Shown here: positions 57,850 through 64,000 of the stretch, piece by piece | Layout of the letters: each line of letters starts with the position of its first letter | Position numbering within the stretch: position 1 is the first letter of the stretch | NCBI GenBank assembly: GCA_023411395.1 | Contig: JAEYOV010000002.1 | Location: 76,504-140,503 of the forward strand | DNA: 64,000 bases | Source: Bacillota bacterium | Lineage (GTDB): Bacteria; Bacillota; Clostridia; Christensenellales; Aristaeellaceae | Direction: 5' to 3' | The notes under the pieces: generated by a model | Told to the model about the DNA's origin: nothing | What the model saw: only the letters and a program-made list of their open reading frames with translations | Databases searched by the model: none | Made by a program: the position numbers and the translations under genes

Positions 57850-58846
57850 GAAAATTCAAAAGCCTGTGGAGCAATATACGCCCGATCCGGCGAACCTCCT
57901 GGAAGTCCGAAATCTGAAGCAGTATTTCGCAATCAGCATGGGCTTCATGAAAAAGGCAATGCTCAAGGCGGTTGACGATGTGTCCTTCTCCATTAAAAAG
58001 GGGGAGACGCTGGGTCTGGTGGGTGAGTCGGGCTGCGGCAAGACGACAGTGGGCAGAAGCCTTTTGCACCTATATACGCCTACTGCGGGCGAAGTTTACT
58101 TTGACGGTACAAAGATCGAAAAGAATGAATCGCTGAAAACTTTCAGGCGGCGGGCACAGCTTGTTTTCCAGGACCCGTATTCGTCCCTGAATCCGAGGAT
58201 GACCGTGGGCGATATCGTTGCGGAGCCCCTGGATGTGCATAAGCTGTACGCCAATAGAAAAGAACGCAGCGCCCGTATCAACGAGCTGCTGCACATGGTT
58301 GGACTGTCCAGCGAACAGGCCACCCGGTATGCCCATGAATTCAGCGGCGGGCAGCGCCAAAGGATCGGCATAGCCAGGGCGCTGGCTTCAACGCCCGAGT
58401 TCATCGTATGCGACGAGCCGGTGTCCGCCCTGGACGTTTCCATCCAGGCGCAGATCATTAATATGCTGGAGGATCTGCAGCATCAATTGGGTTTGGCCTA
58501 CCTGTTCATTGCCCATGATCTGGCGGTGGTGAAGCATATCTCCAACCGCATCGCCGTGATGTACCTGGGCAAGATGGTGGAGCTGGCCTCTTCCACCGAA
58601 CTGCACAGGCATCCGCTGCACCCTTACACCATTTCACTGCTGTCGGCCGTGCCTATTCCCGATCCTGTCAAATCGCATCAGTCCCAGCGTATCGTACTGC
58701 ACGGCGATATCCCCAGCCCCCTGAAAGCGCCCTCCGGTTGCCCGTTCCGCACAAGGTGCCCAAGGGCGACGGAGATATGCGCCCAGGTCAATCCCGAATT
58801 CCTGGAGGTTGCGCCGGATCACTATGTTGCCTGCCATAATTTGTGA
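57842..58846 (+). CDS. Oligopeptide-type ABC transporter ATPase OppF/DppF
   Basis: A 334-residue ATPase. Seen: Walker A GESGCGKTTVGR, VFQDPYSSLNPRMTVGDIV, FSGGQRQRIGIARALA, Walker B FIVCDEPVSALDVS, and GCPFRTRCPRATEIC near the C-terminus. Starts within oppD (ATGA overlap). Completes the inner-membrane part of the importer. Confidence 0.96.
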   Translation: MSEKIQKPVEQYTPDPANLLEVRNLKQYFAISMGFMKKAMLKAVDDVSFSIKKGETLGLVGESGCGKTTVGRSLLHLYTPTAGEVYFDGTKIEKNESLKTFRRRAQLVFQDPYSSLNPRMTVGDIVAEPLDVHKLYANRKERSARINELLHMVGLSSEQATRYAHEFSGGQRQRIGIARALASTPEFIVCDEPVSALDVSIQAQIINMLEDLQHQLGLAYLFIAHDLAVVKHISNRIAVMYLGKMVELASSTELHRHPLHPYTISLLSAVPIPDPVKSHQSQRIVLHGDIPSPLKAPSGCPFRTRCPRATEICAQVNPEFLEVAPDHYVACHNL

Positions 58847-58866
58847 GACTATAAAAGTGAAATTTA

Positions 58867-58895
58867 TTGACACTGGTAATGCAATATGGTATCAT
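58867..58895 (+). promoter_or_regulatory. Sigma-A promoter of the peptide-binding protein gene
   Basis: TTGACA (58867-58872), a 17-base spacer, TATCAT (58890-58895), 43 bases before the start. It lets the binding protein be made in excess over the rest of the importer. Confidence 0.75.
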
Positions 58896-58938
58896 TTATC
58901 TTAGTAACCAGGAAAAAAAGGACGCAAGGAGGAGAACC

Positions 58939-60705
58939 ATGAAAAAGGTAATCGCTTTGCTGTTGGCATTGCTCATGATGGGCACCGGCCTCACAGCCAT
59001 GGCAGAAGGACAAGGCAAGGTGGCTCCCGTATTCTTCGGCGGCGGCACGCCGCTGTCCATTGACCCCGCCCTCAACAGTGCAGTCAACGGCAGCAATACA
59101 TTGAAGCTGGCTCATGCAGGTCTCATGGGCTATCAGTTGGTGGATGGGCAACCCAAATTGATGCCTGAACTGGCTGAATCCTACACGATTTCTGATGACC
59201 TTCTGACGTACGTGTTCACGCTGCGTGAAGGCCTCAAATGGTCTGATGGTTCCGATTTCACCGCCAGCGATGTCGTCGCTTCCTGGAACAGGGCGGCCTC
59301 CGAAGCGCTGGGCGCCGACTATGGCTTCCTGTATGATGTGATCGAAGGCTACGGCACGGATGCACTGAACGTCGTTGCCGATGACGCCGCCCGTACGCTG
59401 ACCGTCAAATTGGTTAGCCCCACCGCTTACTTCCTGGAGCTGTGCGGATTCCCCACCTTCTATCCGGTGAAGACTTCTATCGCCGACAACGAGGGCATTT
59501 GGGCCACATCTCCCGAAACCTATATCGGTATGGGCCCTTTCCGGATGACCAAGTTTGCCGTGGATGACGTGATTTCCTTTGAAAAGAACCCCAACTACTG
59601 GAATGCCGATGCCGTCAAGCTGGCAGGCGTCGATTGCTACCTGTCTGAGGACAACGTGGCCATTCTGACGGCTTACGAAAACGACACGGCTTTGTTCATC
59701 AACGCCATCGACCCCACCGAATATCCCCGCCTGCAGGCCACATACCCTGGCGAGCTGGTGTTCGGACCCTACCTCGGTACCTTCTACGTCCTGTTCAACG
59801 TGCATAAGGACATTTCTCCCGCCGGCAAGCAGCTCACGGTGCAGGAGCAATCCAAAGCCCGCTTTGCCCTTGGTCAGTTGATCGACCGTCAAGTTCTGGT
59901 TGAGTATGTCACCCAGGGTGGGCAAGCGCCTGCGACCGGCTTCTATCCCGCTGGCTTGGCAGACGGCTTGAATGCCAACGTCCGCAGCACTGAAGGCTAT
60001 GGCACCTGGTATACGGGCACCCATACCCCCTCTGCTGAAAATGAGAACTACACCGAAGACCAGGTAGCTGCCTGCAAGACGCTGATGGAGCTCGGCTATG
60101 CCTACACTGGCACCATCGAAGGCGGCGATATCAAGTTCACCGACATGCCCGCTGTTGACTTCGCCTTCAACAATGCCGGCGCCAACGCCCTGATCATCCA
60201 GTATGTACAGGAAACTTGGAACACCTTCGGCTTGACGGCGACCATCAACACCGAAGCCTGGTCCACCCTGCAGCAGAAGCTGAAGGCCGGTGACGCCGAA
60301 GCCGCCCGCATGGGCTGGATCGCCGACTTCAATGACTGCGTCAACTTCCTGGAGATTTTCATCAGCGCCTCCGGCAACAACTATCCCCGCCTTGGCCGTG
60401 ATATCGGCGATTACACCCGCGCGACCGAGGTCACCAAGGATGCCGGCCTGGGCGCCTACTGGGGCCCGAATGGCGATCAGACCTGGGCTGATGCGTATGA
60501 TGCGCTGGTCAAGGAACTCAAGGCGTCCGCTGATCCCGCTGCCCGCGCGGCACTGTGTGCTGAGGCCGAAAAGGTGCTGATGGCTACCGGCGGCGTAGCT
60601 CCCTTGTACTTCTACACCAACCCCTACATGCTCAAACCCAACGTCAAGGATGTCATGATCCTGTCGTTCGGCGACGTGCTCTGGCAGTACGCGACCATTG
60701 AGTAA
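58939..60705 (+). CDS. Peptide ABC transporter substrate-binding protein (OppA/DppA-like)
   Basis: A 588-residue extracellular binding protein, family 5. Seen: a signal peptide ending AMA before EGQGK, SYTISDDLLTYVFTLREGLK, WSDGSDFTASDVVASWNRA and YIGMGPFRMTKF. There is no Cys at the cleavage site, so it is not a typical lipoprotein. AAGGAGGAG precedes the ATG at 58939. It has its own promoter downstream of the permeases and ATPases and a terminator after it. Ligand unknown. Confidence 0.94.
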   Translation: MKKVIALLLALLMMGTGLTAMAEGQGKVAPVFFGGGTPLSIDPALNSAVNGSNTLKLAHAGLMGYQLVDGQPKLMPELAESYTISDDLLTYVFTLREGLKWSDGSDFTASDVVASWNRAASEALGADYGFLYDVIEGYGTDALNVVADDAARTLTVKLVSPTAYFLELCGFPTFYPVKTSIADNEGIWATSPETYIGMGPFRMTKFAVDDVISFEKNPNYWNADAVKLAGVDCYLSEDNVAILTAYENDTALFINAIDPTEYPRLQATYPGELVFGPYLGTFYVLFNVHKDISPAGKQLTVQEQSKARFALGQLIDRQVLVEYVTQGGQAPATGFYPAGLADGLNANVRSTEGYGTWYTGTHTPSAENENYTEDQVAACKTLMELGYAYTGTIEGGDIKFTDMPAVDFAFNNAGANALIIQYVQETWNTFGLTATINTEAWSTLQQKLKAGDAEAARMGWIADFNDCVNFLEIFISASGNNYPRLGRDIGDYTRATEVTKDAGLGAYWGPNGDQTWADAYDALVKELKASADPAARAALCAEAEKVLMATGGVAPLYFYTNPYMLKPNVKDVMILSFGDVLWQYATIE

Positions 60706-60735
60706 AGATTCCCGAAAGACTACCAAAGAAAAGGG

Positions 60736-60766
60736 GGACCTGTCACATACGTGGCAGGTCCTTTTC
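60736..60766 (+). terminator. Terminator of the opp operon
   Basis: GGACCTGTCAC (60736-60746) pairs with GTGGCAGGTCC (60751-60761) with one G-U pair, followed by TTTT. The remaining 108 bases to the next gene show only a weak promoter candidate. Confidence 0.85.
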
Positions 60767-60874
60767 CTATTATTTGCATTATTGTTCTGCTTTGAGTCAT
60801 ATACCTCGAAGGAATACATCCTGATCATGGCGAATGAATAGGATGGCATAGCTTTGGTACAAGGAGGTACGTCA

Positions 60875-61771
60875 ATGCGCACGACGCTCATGGTCATGGC
60901 GGCCGGGCTGGGTGCCCGCTACGGCGGCAACAAGCAGATAGACCGGATGGGACCCAATGGGGAAATCCTGATGGAATACTCCATTTACGACGCTCTGGAA
61001 GCAGGCTTTGACAAAGTGGTCTTTGTGATAAAGAAGGACATGGCCGATGTCTTTTGCCGGATGGTCGGTGACCGCCTGGCGGAAAAGGTGGAGGTAGTCT
61101 ATGCCTTTCAGGAGTATAATTCCCTTCCCGGAGGCTTTGTACCGCCACAGGGCCGCACAAAGCCTTACGGTACGGTACATGCCGTGCTCTGCGCCAAGGA
61201 TGTCATACATGAGCCCTTTGCGGTGATCAACGCGGACGACTATTATGGGAAAGGCGCATTTGCCGCCATGCGAAGCTCCCTGTGCGCATTGCCGGCAGAA
61301 GGGCGTGCATCCATGGTGGGGTACCGGCTGCGCAATACCGTGTCGGAAAACGGCCATGTGACGCGTGGCGTTTGCCAGGTGGATCCGCGGGGAAAGCTGA
61401 TAGGCATCACGGAGACTTACCGGATCGTGCTTTCGCCGGATGGGACCATACGCGATACGGAAAAGAATGTGTCGCTTGACCCGGACGCGCTTGTGTCCAT
61501 GAATTTCTGGGGCTTTACGCCCTGGATATTCACGGCTGGAGAAGAGCAATTGGGATCATTTTTGAACACGCTTGCGCCGGATGAAATGAAGAAAGAATAT
61601 CCCCTGCCTGTGATGGTGGACAACTTGATGCGCTCCGGAGAACTGCAGGTGGAGGTATTATCCACCGAGGCCAGTTGGTTTGGCGTAACGTATCAGGAGG
61701 ATAAGCCTTATGTTGCCGGCGCTTTGCGTGATTTGCACGGCTCGGGGGCCTATCCTGCAAAGCTTTTTTAA
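60875..61771 (+). CDS. Sugar-phosphate nucleotidyltransferase family protein
   Basis: A 298-residue protein with the NTP_transferase fold. Seen: MVMAAGLGARYGGNKQIDRM (the nucleotide loop), PYGTVHAVLCAKDVI, VINADDYYGKGAF and NFWGFTPWIF. It differs from GalU and RmlA in the N-terminal loop (GARYGGNKQ), as in a clostridial subgroup with no settled substrate. AAGGAGG precedes the ATG at 60875. galE starts 19 bases after it, so both probably act in one nucleotide-sugar route. Confidence 0.88.
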   Translation: MRTTLMVMAAGLGARYGGNKQIDRMGPNGEILMEYSIYDALEAGFDKVVFVIKKDMADVFCRMVGDRLAEKVEVVYAFQEYNSLPGGFVPPQGRTKPYGTVHAVLCAKDVIHEPFAVINADDYYGKGAFAAMRSSLCALPAEGRASMVGYRLRNTVSENGHVTRGVCQVDPRGKLIGITETYRIVLSPDGTIRDTEKNVSLDPDALVSMNFWGFTPWIFTAGEEQLGSFLNTLAPDEMKKEYPLPVMVDNLMRSGELQVEVLSTEASWFGVTYQEDKPYVAGALRDLHGSGAYPAKLF

Positions 61772-61790
61772 CGATGGGGAGGGAAGGGCC

Positions 61791-62804
61791 ATGGTGTTTT
61801 TGCTAACCGGCGGCGCGGGGTATATTGCCACTCATACCATTGTGGAGCTTGTAAGGGCAGGTCATGAAGTGGTGGTTGCGGACAACTTCAGCAACAGCCA
61901 GCCGGAAGCGCTCCGGCGCGTGGAGGAGATTACCGGCCGGAAGATTGCCGTGCATGAACTGGATGTCTGTGACAAATCAAAGCTGAGGGATGTCTTCCGC
62001 CGCCATGAGCTGAACGGTGTTATCCATTTTGCCGGCCTGAAGGCCGTGGGCGAGTCGGTGGGAATTCCCCTTCGCTATTACCGCAACAACATCGATTCCA
62101 CCCTGTCGCTGCTGGAAGTTATGCAGGAATCCAAGGTGAACAAGCTGGTGTTCAGCTCTTCCGCCACCGTGTACGGCATCCCGGACAGGATGCCCCTTGT
62201 AGAGGATATGCCCACCGGCGCCACCAGCCCCTACGGCTGGACCAAGTTTATGATCGAACGGATTCTGATGGATGTGGCCTATGCGCAAAAGGACTGGTCG
62301 GTGGTGCTGCTGCGGTATTTCAATCCCGTGGGCGCCCATGAAAGCGGCCGCATCGGGGAGGATCCCAACGGCATTCCCAACAACCTGATGCCCGTCATTA
62401 CCCAGGTGGCTTCCGGAAAGCTGCCCATGCTGCAGGTATATGGCACCGATTATCCAACAAGGGACGGCACGGCCATCCGGGATTATATCCATGTGGTGGA
62501 TTTAGCCCGGGGCCATGTAAAAGCCATAGAGTATGCCCAGCGCCATACCGGGGCGGAGGCAATCAACCTGGGCACGGGCGTCGGCTACAGCGTGCTGGAG
62601 ATTCTGCGCGCCTTCCAGGAAGTGAACGGCATCCAGGTGCCCCACAAAATGGCTGACCGCAGGCCGGGGGATGTACCGGAATGTTATGCCGACCCCCAAA
62701 AGGCGATGGCATTGCTGCATTGGAAGGCCGAAAAAACACTGACGGATATGTGCCGCGACGCCTGGCGCTGGCAGAGGAACAATCCCAAAGGTTACGCGGT
62801 TTAA
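61791..62804 (+). CDS. galE: UDP-glucose 4-epimerase
   Basis: Interconverts UDP-glucose and UDP-galactose, 337 residues. Seen: NAD motif TGGAGYIATHTIVEL, the catalytic SSATVYG (Ser/Thr) and YGWTKFMIE (Tyr-x3-Lys), RYFNPVGAHESGRIGEDP, and RDGTAIRDYIHVVDLARGH. GGGAGGG precedes the ATG. Full length. Terminator follows. Confidence 0.96.
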   Translation: MVFLLTGGAGYIATHTIVELVRAGHEVVVADNFSNSQPEALRRVEEITGRKIAVHELDVCDKSKLRDVFRRHELNGVIHFAGLKAVGESVGIPLRYYRNNIDSTLSLLEVMQESKVNKLVFSSSATVYGIPDRMPLVEDMPTGATSPYGWTKFMIERILMDVAYAQKDWSVVLLRYFNPVGAHESGRIGEDPNGIPNNLMPVITQVASGKLPMLQVYGTDYPTRDGTAIRDYIHVVDLARGHVKAIEYAQRHTGAEAINLGTGVGYSVLEILRAFQEVNGIQVPHKMADRRPGDVPECYADPQKAMALLHWKAEKTLTDMCRDAWRWQRNNPKGYAV

Positions 62805-62826
62805 AGGAAAAGCCGTTCAAATAAAG

Positions 62827-62854
62827 CAGGGCTGCCAAATGGCCGCCCTGTTTT
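62827..62854. terminator. Bidirectional terminator
   Basis: CAGGGCTGCC (62827-62836) pairs with GGCCGCCCTG (62841-62850) with one mismatch, followed by TTTT; separates galE from the convergent collagen-like gene. Confidence 0.75.
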
Positions 62855-62872
62855 CTATTCACCAGGTCAGAC

Positions 62873-64000
62873 TTATAGGATGGCTACACCTGCGCTGGCA
62901 AAGCCGGTTATCGTGGTAGCGACATCGATGCCTGCGGTGACATCCGCGGCGAAAACCATAAGCAGCCGTGTGCCGGCGGAAACGGGAATATTCAGGCCGG
63001 TGGTGAGGCCGCTGGAGATAGAGCCAATGCCTACGACGCCGGTAAGCGTGGGTGTGAGGATGACAATTGCGCCGGGGATGGGGAAGAAGACGTTGTCCGG
63101 CGTGGTCGACGCATAAAGCTGTGCCGTCAGCGTGACGGTCGTGCCTACCAGAGATAGCGCCACCGTGGTGCTGAAATAGGCGGCCAGCGAGGTGATGGTT
63201 CCGCTCCTGGGCATGGAGAAGGCCATATTGGCGATCGTGGTGGTGTTAATGGTACCGCCGATGAGGCTGACACCCGTTACGGAACTGCCAAATCCAAGCA
63301 GCGTGGTGGTACCGATCAATTCGCCAATTACAGTGGTCATCACCGCCGGAGTTCCGGAGGCGAAGGGGATAATGGCGGCACCGCCGGCTATGCCGGTAGC
63401 ACCTGTGGCGCCTGTAGCGCCGGTGGCACCTGTGGCGCCTGTGGCGCCCGTCGGTCCGGCAGGACCGATAGGTCCGGTGGCGCCCGTAGCACCGGTAGCG
63501 CCGGTCGCACCGGCAGCACCAGCAGCACCGGTGGCACCCGTGGCTCCGGCAGGCCCGGCAGGTCCGGCAAGCCCTGTGGCTCCCGTGGCTCCGGTCGCAC
63601 CGGTAATGCCCGCGGGTCCGGTGGCGCCTGTGGCTCCGGCTGCTCCGGTGGCCCCGGTAGCTCCGGCAGGTCCGGTAGGTCCGATAGGCCCGGTTCCGCC
63701 GGTGGGTCCGGTAGGCCCGGTTCCGCCAGTGGGCCCGGTGGGTCCGGTAGGCCCGTTGGCGCCGGTAGGTCCGGTGGGGCCGGTGGCGCCCGTGGGTCCA
63801 ATGGTGCCCGTGGGTCCGGCAGGTCCGATGGGTCCGGTGGGCCCTGCTGCTCCGGTGGGTCCGGTAGGCCCGGTGCCGCCTGTGGCACCGGTAGGTCCTA
63901 TGGAGCCGGTGGCACCCGTAGCCCCTGTGGCACCCGTAGCTCCTGTGGCTCCTGTGGGGCAGATGCATCCTGGAGGACAGGGACGGGGACAGGGCGGAGG
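62873..64000 (-). CDS. Collagen-like exosporium-type protein (BclB-like, 5' partial)
   Basis: A collagen-like protein whose beginning lies beyond the window; 375 residues visible. Seen: a Pro/Cys-rich stretch (PPPCPRPCPPGCICP), about 200 residues of G-X-Y triplets (mostly GAT, GPT, GPA, GIT), a linker reading AAIIPFASGTP, and a C-terminal domain of about 160 residues rich in Thr, Val and Gly (TTLLGFGSSVTGVSLIGGTI) like that of BclB-type proteins. The linker runs straight from repeat to domain in one frame; an apparent ATG inside the domain at 63343 is not a gene start. Its tail differs from that of the protein at 27696-28895. Confidence 0.87.
   Translation of the reverse strand, partial: PPPCPRPCPPGCICPTGATGATGATGATGATGSIGPTGATGGTGPTGPTGAAGPTGPIGPAGPTGTIGPTGATGPTGPTGANGPTGPTGPTGGTGPTGPTGGTGPIGPTGPAGATGATGAAGATGATGPAGITGATGATGATGLAGPAGPAGATGATGAAGAAGATGATGATGATGPIGPAGPTGATGATGATGATGATGATGIAGGAAIIPFASGTPAVMTTVIGELIGTTTLLGFGSSVTGVSLIGGTINTTTIANMAFSMPRSGTITSLAAYFSTTVALSLVGTTVTLTAQLYASTTPDNVFFPIPGAIVILTPTLTGVVGIGSISSGLTTGLNIPVSAGTRLLMVFAADVTAGIDVATTITGFASAGVAIL

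Noticed and set aside
58864..60897. A 677-codon opening on the minus strand, antisense to the peptide-binding protein gene
   Set aside because: The + strand frame has a signal peptide, family motifs, promoter and ribosome binding site. The antisense frame has none and overlaps both flanking genes; codon bias explains its length.
63246..63968. Arg/His-rich repeat ORF on the minus strand beside the second collagen-like gene
   Set aside because: It is an alternative frame of the G-X-Y repeat. The frame continuous with the BclB-like C-terminal domain is the coding one.

Overview
The window looks like a chromosomal segment of an anaerobic, endospore-forming member of the Clostridia (Bacillota) with a fairly GC-rich genome. 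The evidence is a spoIIGA-sigE-sigG cluster, a spoVAC-AD-AE operon, yunB, a fused IspH/S1 gene, remA next to yicC and gmk, a HutP-family gene, and two collagen-like proteins of the exosporium BclA/BclB type. I found no rRNA, tRNA or CRISPR array, no intact transposase, and no phage genes. The species cannot be fixed from the sequence alone.

Layout. 1-8,344 (+): a sugar uptake and breakdown locus. It holds a YesM-type histidine kinase cut by the window edge, an LplB/YtcP/LplA-type ABC importer, a TIM-barrel sugar isomerase/epimerase, a ThuA-like protein and a cytoplasmic GH30 glycosidase. 8,420-13,000 (-): a zinc alcohol dehydrogenase, nrdR, ylmC, sigG, sigE and spoIIGA, with a sporulation-type promoter in front of sigG. 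13,100-18,200: small regulators and hypotheticals, a LUD protein, two tandem CapA-like phosphoesterases and a Cys-rich unknown. 18,244-18,553 (-): a promoter-to-terminator transcription unit with no convincing protein, which I read as a structured non-coding RNA. 18,557-26,600: a nucleotidyltransferase/phosphohexomutase fusion facing a hutP-like, cmk, plsC, ispH-S1 run, then thiN and an isolated purC. 26,700-30,250: a NAGPA-type protein, a collagen-like protein, and an AT-rich, gene-poor island with a decayed ORF and two tiny membrane genes. 30,249-33,473 (+): yicC, remA, gmk, rpoZ, coaBC. 33,534-37,781 (-): DUF2461, phosphohexomutase, transketolase. 37,986-39,594 (+): two cation transporters. 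39,703-42,641 (-): a large surface protein and yunB, opposite a class A PBP (42,800-45,745). 45,857-47,748 (-): spoVA. 48,439-52,973 (-): a MarR regulator with a two-subunit ABC exporter. 53,221-62,804 (+): a sugar-1-phosphate transferase, an oligopeptide ABC operon, a nucleotidyltransferase and galE. 62,873-64,000 (-): a second collagen-like protein, cut by the window edge.

The strongest candidate for something undescribed is the roughly 270-nt RNA gene at 18,248-18,517. Next in interest are two genes (ytaF-like and ylmC-like) whose ribosome binding sites lie in a CCTTCC/GGAAGG-type hairpin, a palindromic MITE-like element at 5,044-5,126, and the AT-rich island bounded by a 13-bp direct repeat. 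Promoters, terminators and starts were read by eye. Family calls come from motif recognition, not database searches.
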